Assembly: GCA_905221605.1 (NCBI GenBank) | Contig: CAJNDS010000598.1 | Location: 1-64,000 of the forward strand | Direction: 5' to 3' | DNA: 64,000 nt | Source of the DNA: Symbiodinium natans | Taxonomy: Eukaryota; Sar; Dinophyceae; Suessiales; Symbiodiniaceae | Part shown: positions 1-12,692 of the stretch, one piece after another | Numbering within the stretch: position 1 is the first letter of the stretch | How the letters are laid out: every line of letters starts with the position of its first letter | Made by a program: the position numbers and the translations under genes | The notes under the pieces: model-generated | What the model was told of the DNA's origin: nothing | The model's database searches: none | What the model saw: only the letters and a program-made list of their open reading frames with translations

Positions 1-499
<499 letters not shown>

Positions 500-560
500 G
501 TAAGTGTAAGTGTAAGTGTAAGTGTAAGTGTAAGTGTAAGTGTAAGTGTAAGTGTAAGCT
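500..560. repeat. TGTAAG hexanucleotide tandem array
   Basis: About nine to ten copies of the hexamer TGTAAG directly abut the GT tract, which suggests it arose from a mutated GT unit that then expanded. Confidence 0.95.
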
Positions 561-3500
561 GTGTGTGTGTGTAAGCTGTGTGAACTGTCCACGATATGCT
601 GTGACAGTCTTTGCAAGCGAGCTGAGAACGACAGCCTGGACCCAGCCGCTCAACTCTGTTTTGGGGATTTGCAAAGAACAATCGGGTGCATCTCTGCTCA
701 GTATGGCTGATACCTCCCGCTTCACATTGGAGAACCGACGTAAACATTGAAGCAACGGACTGGCGCGCTTCAACGAAGATTCAAGGCGCCTGGGCTCATA
801 TCTAGGATCGACAGCATAGGACGCGTACACGCCTCGATCAGGGCATGGGACATGAAATCAGTGAGAGCCCGGAAGAGGCGCCGCATAAGCCGCATAAGCC
901 GCAGGCCAGCAGGAGGAGGGGCACCTCCCGCGAGATGATTGCCACGACCGCCGAAAGAGGACTTCTCTCGCTGTACCGAGAGAACGGGCTCTGCACAGCT
1001 TTTCTACTCATACTCTTTCACTCTATCAAGAGCAGTAAGGGGGAGCTCTCAGAGACGGCTCTTCCGGAAAAAAGGCGCCCCCCTTGCCTGACAAGTGCGC
1101 GTAGGGGTCGCGGCTCGGAGGATCCTTCTCACGGCTGTCTCAGGGTGGCGAGACGCTTCTCTCTTAGAGCTTCCACTTTTCTTGGTCCTCCGGTCGCCTA
1201 TATCTGTCATGTTCTCTTTCACGATCGTAGCCTAGCACAAGAATCTGCTGACTTTCTGCTGACATACTGCTATCTGCCGAGTGCTTAGCCGGCGTAGGGA
1301 TCTCTGTCCTTGGTTTAGGTAGCCGGAGACACTACTCCAGCTTCGTGTGGACTAAGGCCCCTGCCCTGCCATATGCAGCATATGGATCTCCTTCCAAGGT
1401 TCTCACAGCACCGAATTCTGGCACTAAGTGAGCACGATACGAATCCAACCTGGAGGTCGATAAGGATCATCGGGTGGTGGTAGCGCTGGCATGAAGAAGC
1501 ATCATATCATTCACAGGATACACACGTGCCAGCGGAATCAACAGGCCTTCCCGTGGAGGTGGGGCACTAGTGGGCGGCGGCCTTGACCGAAGGCAGGTCG
1601 ACGACAAGCTGATGAGAGTCGTTGAACAGTTGTCACGAGTGAGCCCACGACGCGCCGTAATGCCCACCAGGGGGAGGCCTCAACTGAACTCGCTCACCAT
1701 AAGTATCGACGTGGCCATTCACACCATGGACCATAGAAGATAAGGAAGCTGTGGTCAAGACGGCGACCCATAGACGGGAGGATACGCCGTTGACCTTAAG
1801 CTGCCGCGGGCTGAGCTGTCAGAGAGAGGGACGGTCAAGCCAACCGCATGCTTGTGAGCTGGCTGCGGCGGATAGCCCGGTGGCGGATATGCACTGGGGG
1901 GCGGGTAGCCCGGGTAGCCTTCGTGGCATAGTGTGGGTTTTTTGTGGGGCATGGCGGCATAGAGCAGCTCAATGTCTTTCATGCTCAGTGGAAAGAGATG
2001 GTGCATTTGGAGTCTGAACCTGGCGGCGGTGCGCCATAATAAGCTGGTGGCGGCCTCAGCTCTGTTCAAAGAAGGCGCTGATTGAGACATCGCTTGCAGA
2101 CATGTAGGTCGCGACGGGTAGTAACCCCCGGGAGGCGGATAACCTTCCATTGGATCAGCTCCCTTCATGACGTGCGCGGAAGACACCTTCACATCAACTT
2201 CATTCTCCGTCCTGGAGGAGGCGCATTCTGCACGCTCTTCTTGTGAAAATGCCTCGGTCGCAAGCGTCTAAGAAGCGCAGTGCTGCATTGCGTGGCGTTG
2301 CTGTGCCGATGCCTGGCAATAGCGCGCTTCACCAAGTCATACCTGTCAGTGGCTAGCAGCGTTCAGCAGCCTTTATCTTGTTTATACTTCGTGACTTGAG
2401 AAGGAAAACAGGTGAGACTTGTGGCCTCTCGTCATCGCTCATCGCTTTCTTCGACTCCGACGCTTTCTGGCAAAAGCTTCAAGCTGCCAAACACGGCATG
2501 CATCGCTGTGCTAATGCAGAGCTTAACGTATAGAATGTTTGCGTACGTTTGGCAACGCGCGTGGGTACTCATACGCAGAATTATGGTACTCGCCAGTACT
2601 CGCCCGGCAACAATAATGACAGGTGAGGTTGACAGATTCTACGGACAACACACTGACATCTCCGCCACATGTTCACCCATGCGCGTAGGGCATACAAAAC
2701 ACAGGATGGCATGCGAGCGATTTTTCATCGTGTGAAGTGAGACTTCAGCTCGCGGTTGTTCACAGGTGAAAGTACTCCCGCCCCCTAAGAAATCTGCGGG
2801 TCCCTCTTGGCCATCGATTACATGATGCAAACAACATATTGGACTATGTTGAAATCCTGAAGTCCGGCCTCGTGATTACGTCGTGTGCAACTTAAGCTAA
2901 GTGACTACACCATGCCAGCCAACAGATAGGCCAGCACGGTTGAAAAGATCTGAAACATGATTCTTTGGCCTCGCAAGGTGTTATGACATGGATCAGGACA
3001 GCTGCCCTGTTCTTGCATCTCTTCTCGCCCTCCCCACCAACATGTTGGGACATGGACATACGTTGAAGCCCACCCTGGAGCTAAAACATGATTTCTGGCT
3101 AACGGGTTTAAGCCTACATCCTCTTGTCTGGCTTGGGATCACGCAGGACTACAAATGAATGGTATTCACGCCAAACTGAGGCTAGTGCACACTTCTCGCC
3201 GCATCATCCACTCCCGCGAAATACGCAACAATCGCGCCTTGATGTCCAACCTCCGTCTATGAAAAACCACGTTGCCTGACAGTCACGCAGATAGAGATGG
3301 AAGCGCTAGGATTCGAACACGCACTGATCCACCTGAGCTGTGCACTCTCTTCTAGAATGCGGAGAGCAGCCTCTTTTGTGGCAAAGTGCACGAAGCCCCT
3401 GGACCAGGCCATTGCATGCAAACATTCTGCCGCCATGCTCTCAAGCCTGATACATGCATGTTGAGTCAATGTTGACTCAATGTTGACAACAGTCATAAGG

Positions 3501-5340
3501 CTTGTGCCATGATGCTCTATCTCTGTAGACCAAGGTGACAAGACCCCACTGGGAGAAAAAGTCACCAACCTGGTGCAGGTTGGTGCAGCCGTTGCATCAT
3601 GTCTGCTATGTACAATGCCATGTGAGCTCTGTGCAAACCGTGCATCGGCATGCCTCTTCTTCACTATCCCTGTCGCCGATGCCACCGACAAAAACCTGGA
3701 ATAGGACAACGGACAGGACTCGCTTGAACGAATGCAGTCGTCATGCTGCTCGCCTTGCAGGGGTCGACTTCACTGAGCATAGAGTCCTGCTTCTGCTTGT
3801 CATCATCGGTGTCCTGATATGTCAGGAGCATGGCAATATCAAGAAAAAAACCTCCATCGCAGCCTTCTTCCTAGGCGTTGCAAACCCCATGGCCAGCTGT
3901 CTCTGAACGCCTGGCAGGGCGCAATGAAACCCTTGCATGGCTTGGAACATCGACATACGCTGACGCACGTCAACTAAAGCTATCCCAGCAGCATCTCATG
4001 AACCCTGCCTGGAAAATCCTGCCTGTCAACTACAGCGCAGTCTGCATCAGCAGCAAATCTGAACGTCACAAAGGCATACCTCAGTGCAGGCCGCTGTGCG
4101 CAAGGTTGCGACTTGCACGTTGTCACGAACATCAGGCCATCGCGGAGCTTTGTTCTTCTCTCCATCCTGCATCGAAGTAGCGTCTAGCAGAGTCTAGCAT
4201 GCGAGGCTACGGAGAGCCGACTCTCCTTGCCTTGGGAGGGCAAACATTGCAATGAACAACATGTCCGTACCTTGGACTATCCGAGTGACTGAGACTTCAC
4301 AATGTACTGTACAGCTAAGGCAGCTAAGGGCGATACTTGGTAAAGTGTTGCTCCACCTGCACGGCGTGGTGAAGGGTCTAATGTTGTTGAAGTCTGATGC
4401 GGTCTGTCCATGTAAGTCAGGCAGTTTGCTCCAGTGTGCGCAGCAGACACAACTGCCTGCAACATGGAACTATGAGGCAATCACATGCAATCTCTTCATC
4501 GAACTCTCCCTGACGAATATCAAGTCTGACCCGTGTCTTTCAGAATTGGCGCCCAAGATTAAGCAAGAGTTGCCGCGTTCTCAAGACCCAAGGGCAGAGG
4601 CCAGGGCGCAGGTAAATAATGTGGCTCTGTACGAGATACAATGAGATAGCAAGTGAGAGCTTGACGGACCCGAGCAGAGGCTAGGGGTGCTCTACAAACC
4701 CGTACAAAGAACTTTTCCCGTGACCGACAGAACATGCCTATGAGGCAGGCCAATGTACTAAATTCCTTGATACTGAAACAGCTACTGGCTACAGCAAAAG
4801 CTGGCAGCGTCTGGCTCATGCCAGACTGAATTCCCAATCGCACAGTCACTCTGAAGCTCCACCTCGCGCTCATCAACTTTGTCGGGAAGTCCTCCAACAA
4901 ACACCTGACAGTGCAAAAATGTGTCAAAAAAACAGGTTACCACTTGGTTAACGACCCCGCCGAATATGCAATGTTTTTTGGGGCTGTGAAGTGCAAAACC
5001 TCGTGATGTTCGATGTTTTTCTGTGTCGTTGCCTCGGAGTGCATGTCCGAAAACCCATTTTTGCGCAGGTGCGAGATGCTTTTTCCCGAATCCACTGTAT
5101 ATAAGCAGCCGTGTTTTCGTGCGTGACGATTTTTCGACTATGGACTTTCAGCAGCCGCATTCGTGAATAAGGTGTTCTTTCGCTGCTATTCACAGCGGAG
5201 TTGCCGGTTCTGAGAGGTTTTGTGAGACGTTGATTTTTGAAAGGGCTCTGGAGGAGCATCAAGGTTGTGTACTTGTGTGGAAATGCTGGTTTTTACAGTG
5301 ACTTTGCCGGTTCAGTCTACTTGCTCTGTGTAGGATTGCT
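561..5340. other. 4.8 kb with no recognisable gene
   Basis: I see no protein family, RNA gene or long biased reading frame on either strand. The ORFs present are short and of random-looking composition. Small features only: a short inverted/tandem motif near 3,465-3,490 (TTGAGTCAATGTTGAC) and a hairpin-like CACCAACC/GGTTGGTG pair near 3,567-3,590. It is probably intergenic or intronic. Confidence 0.6.
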
Positions 5341-5343
5341 TTT

Positions 5344-5760
5344 TTTCGAGATAAGGTTTAGAGTCTTGGGTTGAAGGTTTTGGGTTTGCATGATGTTATT
5401 GGGGGGATGACGTTTTGGATCTTGGTTTTGGGTTGAGGGTTTTGGGCTTGCATGGTTTTGCTTGATGAGGCTTTGGGTTGAAGGTTAAGGGTTTCGGCTT
5501 GCATGGTTTTTTTTTGGGACGAGGGTTTGGGCTTGCGTGATTCTTGTCTGTACGCTACCACCCCCACCCCCCCGCCAATCCCACCCCCACCCCCCGCCCC
5601 CCCCACTCCCGGTTTTGGGTTGAGGGTTTTGGGTTGCTTTGGGACGAGGTGTTGGGGTTGAGGTTTAGGGTTTCGGCTTGCTTTTTTTGGGAGGAGGGTT
5701 TGGGTTTAGGGTAGAGGGTGGGGTTTTGGGCTTTGTGCACTACCCCCCACCCCCCCTCCC
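5344..5760. repeat. Degenerate telomere-like G-rich array with C-rich inserts
   Basis: Many imperfect copies of TTTTGGGTTGAGGG, TTTAGGG and GGTTTTGGG on the plus strand, split by CCCCCACC tracts near 5,562-5,610 and 5,745-5,762. The units are related to the TTTAGGG telomere repeat but scrambled. The small ORFs here are by-products of low complexity. Confidence 0.8.
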
Positions 5761-7140
5761 CCAACATCAGAAACAGACCGGAAAACCCGAAAGCATGCAA
5801 AACCTGCTACCGACCCCTCCAGAAGTTCAATGCGAGTTTGTGCAATGTTTGCGGCTGCTTCGAGGGCATGTCCGAAAACATCATATTTATCGATAGAGAC
5901 TTTGTCGGCAGGTCGAATTCACTGTGAGTCACAGCATTTTCGGATGTCTTCGATTTATCGGGTTGCGGGAGCGGCATTCGTGACAATGCTCAGACAAGTT
6001 TTCTTCCGGGGCGTGCTTTTTGCAAGCTTGAGATGTCTCAGGTTCGGTCTAATCCGAGCATTTGTTGATTCTGTTCTTAATTTTTTGGGGGGGCCCCACC
6101 GCAATAAGAAAGGCAGGGTGCTGCAATGATAAGACCATGGCAATGTATTGATTCTCAGTTTAAAAAATAGGAGTGTATTGAAACATTAGGCATGTCCGCC
6201 GACCCCCGCTGGAGTGCGGGAGGCGTTAGTCGCCCTAGTCCCACCTTTTATGGCAGCGTCACCAGCACCCTCATGCACGGCCCCCACCGCCTCATCTGCA
6301 CCCCCTTCCTTGAAATCGCACTCCACTACGCCTGCCTTGAAATGAAGTGTTTGTGCATGCCCCCCCCACCCACCCCCCCCACCCCCGCCCCCTCCACCCC
6401 CACCCTGCCCCCCCACCCCACCCCCTCCCTGAGACGAAGTGCTTTAAGGGCTGCAGTGTATGCCCGCCCTTCAGTGCAGCCTGTGCCCGAGGAGGCTTGT
6501 GGGACTTTTTTCCGGCTCGTGCAGCTTGTCTTGTGCGCGGCGCGCCCACGCTTGCATGCCTCTGCCTCATCGGGGCGTTGCCCGCCCCTGGGCGCCCGCC
6601 CTTAAAAATCTTTGATTCTCTATTAAAAATGAATAGCAAAGTATTGATTCGGCGCAGGGCCCCCCACAGCCTGCCATAACTGTGGTCCCTTTTTGCAACT
6701 GTGGTGCTGTCTTTGCCGGGCAGAGCCCATAAGGGGTAGGTAGCTCAGGAAAGAATGAAAACCGCTCTCCTCCACTCCTCCAGTAAGGCATCACATGAGA
6801 ACTCCTAGCTTTATGAAGGGCCTCAGCTCTTAGAAAAACTTCGTCTTTTTGGATAAGGGTTTAGGCTGCGCTTCTGGGTTGATTATGGCCGCCTTGCTCA
6901 GCAGCACATTGCTTTTCAGAGAGAGTCCTGTCCCCTGGACTTCAGCATGCCCGCGCAAGATCCCCGAGACGATGATGCAAGTCTGTCGTGACACGGTATT
7001 GGATTACAAAGAGAGCACACACACTTGTGAGGGCGTTCATTGGCCATACTGAGTTTCTTGACCAGCTGCTAAATGTTGGGAGGGACTCCGTCAGCACGAT
7101 ACCACCCCCTGTCCCCCTGCCTCCCCCCACCCCTTCCCTG
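5761..7140. other. Non-coding stretch with C-rich tracts
   Basis: Contains a long C-rich tract (about 6,358-6,430). Two similar AT-rich motifs flank a GC-rich core: near 6,149 (TTGATTCTCAGTTTAAAAAA) and near 6,611 (TTGATTCTCTATTAAAAATG). The core could be a small dispersed repeat about 0.5 kb long, but I cannot prove this from a single copy. No coding exon is supported. Confidence 0.45.
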
Positions 7141-7209
7141 GCAACACCCCCCCTTCCCTATCAACACCCCCCCTTCCCTACCAACACCCCCCTTTCCCTA
7201 CCAACACCC
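7137..7209. repeat. ~21-bp tandem repeat, three units
   Basis: Three consecutive units of CAACACCCCCCCTTCCCTA with small changes. Proline/threonine-coding ORFs across it are not gene evidence. Confidence 0.85.
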
Positions 7210-7605
7210 GAAAAATCTGAAGTAGAAGTCTGAAGGCCCGAAAACGAGCAAAAAGAGAGCGGGGTCACGAATAACGTCGTAAGCACAAATACCAAAAATG
7301 GCGAACCCAAGACATCATTCGGCGAAGGTCTGCAAGGCTTGGGGCTGTAAGAGATACCGGCCTTCAAGTGTTTCCGCACGGCAAGCTCATCTTCTTTGTG
7401 CCTGGTGTTCCATGGGCCGCAGCTGCATTGCACATGTTTCAACTCTTGCAAGGCGTTGCAAGAAAATCTCGTTTTGTTGCGTCCTCATCAGAGTACGGCC
7501 GCCGCTGTGCCAGGTGGCTCCAAAGCCGGAGCATGCTATGATCCAAGTGGCTGCGGCTGAGGTCTGCCAGGTATGCTACAGTACGACGCCTCACCATTTC
7601 GTGCC

Positions 7606-7645
7606 CAATGCAACAGCCCTGCAACAGCCCTGCAACAGCCCTGCC
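7606..7645. repeat. 11-bp tandem repeat (GCAACAGCCCT)
   Basis: Three head-to-tail copies of an 11-bp unit, followed by CCATGG. Confidence 0.85.
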
Positions 7646-7901
7646 ATGGTAAGCTCCACTGCTTCCCGGGTCCATGGTTTTCCGATGTTTTCCGCTTTCA
7701 ATCGACTGCTTCGAAGGACATGGGAGCCGCCGGCTCCGTCGGAGTCGCCGTCGTCTCCGTCGGAGCCGCCATCGGAGTCGGTCCCTTCGGAAGAGGCTGC
7801 GGCCTCATTGCGAGATGCCCTCCCACGCGCTCTCCCCACCCCCACCCTAAGCCCTAAGCTCCAGCTCAGGGAATCTCTCAGGGATCAGCTTCTGCCAAGG
7901 A

Positions 7902-7980
7902 GGAACGACGACTTTAGCCTTTGCGGCGGCTTTGGCCGTGGCACCTGGGCTCGGGGTGTTCTACCCGCGCGCTGCAAAAG
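7902..7980 (+). CDS. Candidate exon: hydrophobic, targeting-signal-like segment
   Basis: A short open stretch translates to a hydrophobic Ala-rich run (TTTLAFAAALAVAPGLGVFY) followed by basic residues. It could be the membrane-crossing part of a targeting presequence. It sits after a possible acceptor (CTGCCAAGGAG) and before GGCTCC, a possible GC donor. The longer ORF that overlaps it in another frame is less protein-like. I cannot name the gene. This could equally be chance, since no family motif is visible. Confidence 0.25.
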
Positions 7981-8157
7981 GCTCCACAACACAAGGCCCA
8001 AGACCGATCACTTTGTCTGGATGTCCAGACCTGGCCAGACAGAGAGAGGGCGGAGGACAGCGGCACGGGGGCGCATAGCGGCAGTGCGATGAGCTGCAAG
8101 GTTGACCAGCATGGAGCGTGCACGTGTCTTCAGCAAAATCCTGCAATTCTTGTCAGC

Positions 8158-8285
8158 ATCACGGCGGTGGCAGCCCGTGGAAGGGAGCTGCCTAATCCGT
8201 GTGGGATGCTAACGATCATGAAGTTTCACGGTTTCACGGACGCTAACATCGAAGACCAACACATTATTCTGTTCCAACATGGCTC
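8158..8285 (+). CDS. Candidate exon of unknown plus-strand gene
   Basis: The plus frame reads as balanced, globular-looking sequence, for example MKFHGFTDANIEDQHIILFQ, in a region where the opposite strand has no comparable frame. No family is recognised. It may belong with the flanking plus-strand candidate exons at 7.9 and 8.74 kb, but exon joins could not be fixed. Treat as tentative. Confidence 0.3.
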
Positions 8286-8740
8286 AACCTGTGCACCATG
8301 TCCGTATGTTTCGCGGCCTCCATTTGCGAGAAGTCTCGCTTTGCGCCCCGCCTTGCTGCATCGGATCGCATCAAATCACGTCGCCCATCTCCATGCAAGA
8401 ATTGCGAAGTAGGCCCTTGGCTCTTCAGGAAGGTCACCACGTCTGGGCAACAGGAAAGACGTCGGTGCCATCACCTCGCGGCACAAAAGTTCCCAAGATG
8501 CCGAAATTCCGAAAAGAAGACCTTGAAGGCCTCCCTCGCCCTAGGGCCTAAGATTCTTACAGACTCTCGCCAAGCAGTGGCTGTTGGCTTCCACCCTTTC
8601 TTCACAAGCTCCTCACGAGACGACAATGATCTCAGGTGGCGTCATTGCAAGCAGTCTGCCATGTCTCCCAAGACGTCGTCCAGCGTGACTTTGACCACAG
8701 TGGCATTCTCGTCAATGCAGAATGTTCGCTTCACCTTGAG

Positions 8741-8813
8741 CCAGCTTGGCGAATCGCGAAGAAGCTGCTGCCCATTCCGACGACAAGAAGAAATGGGGCC
8801 TTCTCGCCAAAAG
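8741..8813 (+). CDS. Candidate exon ending at a GT donor
   Basis: This segment translates to a charged helical peptide (ANREEAAAHSDDKKKWGLLA). It is bounded by CCTTGAG on the left, a possible AG acceptor, and by AAAAG|GTATGCC on the right, a good GT donor. The frame has a stop just upstream of the acceptor, consistent with an exon edge. No family is recognised. An overlapping longer ORF in another frame lacks such boundaries. Confidence 0.35.
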
Positions 8814-9399
8814 GTATGCCGAGATATCTAGCCATCGCTGCAAGACTGTTGGGAGCTGCCTCCAAAGAAACGGCCACCAAAAAGCAGGACAAACTGCAGT
8901 GACTTTTTGCGTTCCATCTCACCTCGTTCGGCAAAGCGAAGTGTTGCCTGAACACGTCCTTCCCAAATCGGAAGCGAGAGAAACGGCTCTCTTTCCTATA
9001 GATGCTTACCGATTGGGATAAGCCTTCTCACACCACCTGTCCTGCAAACTTCTCAAGGCTCCTACAGTACCCCCTGCAAATCCCAGATCCAACACTTAAG
9101 CCCTGGAAGAGGGTAATTCGCCTCGGCTTCCTGCCGAGAAGTGCTTGGAACAAGCAGACCCGGATCCGGTCTGCTTCCCCCTAACCCAAATCTTCCCACA
9201 AATCCCCCCCCCCCCCCCGCGCCCTGTGGGACCCCCCCCCATCGGAGCTGCAAACAGATGCTGGCTGTTGGTGCTTTTTCTTTCCGGACCCCTGCAACCC
9301 TCCTGGGACCCCCCCTCAAAACCCCCCCCACCCTGGGACCCCCTTTGATATGGGACCTACAACCCTTCCCTCACACCCTTTTTTGAGACCTTTCCTCCC

Positions 9400-9446
9400 C
9401 GTGGCCGGCCCGGCTGCCGAGGCGGGGCGCGCAAGCGTCTACAATT
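9400..9446. repeat. Dispersed GC-rich repeat, copy 1
   Basis: A ~45-bp block containing GGCCGGCCCGGC, then GCCGAGGCGGG and TACAATTC. A second copy lies at 26,858-26,906. Both follow C-rich tracts (C runs at about 9,203-9,240 precede this one) and a GGGACCT motif. The pattern fits the end of a dispersed repeat family. Confidence 0.65.
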
Positions 9447-10076
9447 CGGAATAATTAGGAATGGAAATCTTTTTGGGGGTAATCTTGAGGGGAAAAGCTC
9501 TCCCACCACCAACGGACTGTTGACCGTTCAAGTTCTGGGGAAGGACGGGCAGATCTCAATGATCCAGTTTGGGGTGGTGGTATTCGGGCCAGCTGCTCTC
9601 GCGGTACCATTGGGCCCCCCCCGGACATCGAACTCAAACAAGAACAGCAACAACGTGACTAGTTGGCGAAGCCGTTTTTCAGCAAGAACTCGATATCAAA
9701 GTCAATCACAATGCTCAACACTCTGTCAAAGTACAATGAGTTCTGGAAGTGTCTCTACCTCTACATCCCATAGCATCTTGCAGCAATAAGCGCTTCAAGT
9801 CCTTTAAGCAACACCAGCGCCGGAAAAAGAAGTCCTGTCAGGAGCATTGAACTTCGCAACCACACAGGAAACTGCGCAGGTCGGCCCTCAAAGTTGGTGT
9901 TAGCATGCGTGACCTGTAGGCCGAAGTCCACCTCTGCGAACGTGCACCGCCTCTCTGGAAAGCGAAGGCAACTTGCCCCCCTTCTTTGCACACAACATCA
10001 AACCCAAAAAGAAGAACATGGCCTAGGCAGCAAATTCTGGATCTCCCAATCCCTGGACACCGGACGAACATAGGCA

Positions 10077-10108
10077 CAACATGGCACAACATGGCACAAC
10101 TGTTGTGC
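10077..10108. repeat. 11-bp tandem repeat (GGCACAACAT)
   Basis: About three near-identical units immediately precede the acceptor site of the 10,111 candidate exon. Confidence 0.8.
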
Positions 10109-10110
10109 AG

Positions 10111-10459
10111 AATTCCAGCTGGCCTCGGACTGACGAAAAGAAAATCCTCAGGCATCACCTCATCGAGGGTGACCTGGATGCTGTGATGGCCAAAATGGCT
10201 GGAGCAGCGCTAGAGAAGCAGCTGACATCACAGGCGCTGTGCGGCCGTGGTTTCGAATGGACTGCTTTTTACTCCGCTGGGGCAGCTGCCCCGAGCAATC
10301 CTGGCCTCGGGAGGAACGGAGGTGTCTCTTGGAGAAGTCATCGAATTGATTATGTGCGTGAAGAGAACAAAGAGAATGGCAAGCCGCGAACAGCCAATCC
10401 ATGAGATCAGCCAATGCATCATTGAACGTCAGAGCCTGAAACAAAACATGTCACGTTGA
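10111..10459 (+). CDS. Two C-terminal exons resembling the tail of a dinoflagellate voltage-gated channel (tentative)
   Basis: Exon 1 (10,111-10,233) follows TTGTGCAG and encodes a helical region with HLIEGDLDAVMAKMAG. Exon 2 (10,286-10,459) encodes LASGGTEVSLGEVIELIMCV, then a basic helix, and ends with a TGA stop at 10,457-10,459. Joining them needs a 52-bp intron with a GC donor (CACAG|GCGCTG) and GGGGCAG acceptor; phase 0 is kept on both sides. The acidic-loop-plus-helix pattern (SLGEVIELI) resembles the cytoplasmic tails after the pore domain in many dinoflagellate cation channels. That family call is my inference from pattern memory; the pore and voltage sensor are not seen. Plus strand, unlike the genes to the right. 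Confidence 0.4.
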
Positions 10460-10569
10460 GACCCGGCTAATTTCTTTGCCGGAATCTGACGACTGCTTTT
10501 GCTCGGCTTTGCTCGGCTTTGCCTTGGGGGTGGCGAAGAACGACGGAGGAAACGCCTCCAAAATGAATC

Positions 10570-10660
10570 AAAAGAGCGAGAGAGAATGTGAGGAAAGAGA
10601 GAAAGCGAGAAGAGAGAGCAAAAGAGAGAGAGAGAGAGACAGAGCGAGCGAGAAAGCATC
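10570..10660. repeat. Purine-rich (GA)n-like tract
   Basis: Imperfect GAGAGA/AGAAAG-rich stretch. ORFs rich in Arg/Glu on plus and Leu/Ser on minus are low-complexity artefacts. A similar pyrimidine tract lies at 20,275-20,470. Confidence 0.8.
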
Positions 10661-12690
10661 AAAGACATGAGCACTTCTGTCGCAAAAACTGCAGACACAA
10701 AAGAGGTTGCACGTGACAGGTCTTCGTTTTGTGGCGCCTGGCGCATCTCTGTGTCGTTCTGATCCCATTCGCCGGGCCTTTGACTGAGGGAAATTGTACA
10801 AGGATTGCGGCAATCAAAGTTCGAGCAACACTTGCGCCTGATGAATCGGTGGAAGCGGCTGATCTGGCACGTGATCGCCACATGGCGATACAATTTCACA
10901 ATACACTGTCAGGACTCCCGGACTCCCCGCTTCGATCTGAAGCAGGCCTCGCATGCCTTCTCCCAGTCAATTGCAACCATGCACAACCTTATACTTATCC
11001 GGGACAACGATGATTGCACACCAGCATCTATTCACTTCATCACAGTTCGACATGGCATCGCCCCAGACCCCAAATCCCAGCATCAAGCTCGATGAGGTCC
11101 TCTTCAGAGCATCCTGGCACGAAAGAGCGACCTAGGCAGCACTGACCTGCCTGCGGCATGCTCGGCTGCTCCGCCGCGCCGCAGCCCCGCCTTGCCTGTT
11201 CCGCCGCCTGTGGCCGGTCTTGGCCATGCTGCCTGGCCTGATACAGTGAGGATTCCGCAAGTCTTTGTGGCTCAGCAGCTACACACGGAGAGGGGCGGTG
11301 TGGATTGCCGTGATATGTCGTGGGCATGCGACGTCTTCAAACTCGGAGGCAGGCCAGGCAGCAGCGGAAGCAGAGGAGGGGGTTTTCCACCACAGGACAC
11401 TGTGAGAAGAAGAGGCCGACTTTTGACCTGTCAGAGAATCCAGTAAAGGTCAAACTTGACAAGCTGAAGAGGCATAGGAATGAGACGAGTGATGCCATCC
11501 TACTTCGCTGCCACTTGTAAACGCTGCCGTGGCTTGGAGTAGTTTCATCCTGCACCCTGGCAGCACTCCTTCTTGGAACCAGATCTGCGAAGACTGCAAC
11601 TTGCATTACTTGCATGTGTCTCGCATCATAGAAAAAACTCCTGGCTTGCTGATCATTGCTGTCAATCAAAGAGCGACAAACAGGTCTTTTGCTCACTGGT
11701 TTTCGTATACTGAATCCTGGGCGTGCCAGGTGGTCGAATCTTGAGATCTGCTGAAGGCTGAAGCATTTGGGACGCCTGCTAACAACGGCATTCCGGCCTT
11801 CGGTGTCTCCACTTCCAACACTGCTTTCGTCGTGGCCAGCCAATCTGCCTTCAGGAAAACTGCGCGCGCACACACACAGACACGCGCACTCCGAACCAGC
11901 ATTGTTTCTACGCTACGCTTTGTTCCCTCCGTCTCAGGAGGGTTCTGGCGCTACATCATTAAGCCTGCGCAGACCCCAAACAGAGAAAGACCAAAAGTGC
12001 CGCCGTACTGCGATAGTGCAACAGGCTACCTTCGAACAAAGCTCAGCACGAAGCGATTCACGTTCTGATCATTCGTATGTCGGTGGACCCGGGCCACATG
12101 GTTTGTCCCACAAACGTACCCAGCTTTGCAGCAGCCTGAACTTTGCCGATGATGTCCGAAGAATGCAGTCCAGCCTGGAAGGAGTAGCACATAGCACAGT
12201 AGCTCCGCTCTCTTTCAAAACTTTCTCACACAGCGCACGCAATTGTGGAGAGCCAGTGGTTCAAAGTGGCTCAAAGTGGTTACATTGGAAAGTCGCGCAG
12301 CGGATGCAAGAACCAGAAGCCTCGCAGCCATCATCATCGTCTCTTTGCTCGCGGCAGAACCCACAGGCAAACCAGGGACAAATGCCCCTCTCCTGGCCAA
12401 CATGCCGGTAGCATGCCTCTTTTATTCCATCACGATGCTTTGTGCCTTTCAAAGCAGTTTTGACGGTCGAACATGGTCGAACTGAAAGGCGGACATCGTA
12501 GAGTCGTACATTGGTATGGGAGTGGCCCCTCCGCCGGTGCTCGTTGCTATCGTTACATATTGTTACCGGATACTGGGAACAATACACTCATTGGTTACAC
12601 CAAGTTAAACTACCTCGCCAGGCGTCATGTGCATGAGCCACTTGTTTTGCCCTTCAGACGCTTTCGGACTGCTCAGGGCCTCTGCTCTGC
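10661..12690. other. Strand-switch interval, no firm gene
   Basis: This lies between the last plus-strand candidate exons and the 3' end of the minus-strand DHHC gene. Weak plus-strand frames occur at 10,805-11,095 and 11,320-11,517. The second is basic and could be an exon (it contains PTFDLSENPVKVKLDKLKRH). I recognise no family and could not define splice sites. The interval behaves like the convergent boundary between opposite unidirectional clusters. Confidence 0.4.
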
Positions 12691-12692
12691 TG

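Noticed and set aside
7298-8092. 264-codon plus-strand ORF
   Set aside because: Composition changes abruptly along its length, it crosses an 11-bp tandem repeat, and no family motif is seen. A shorter frame inside it looks more protein-like.
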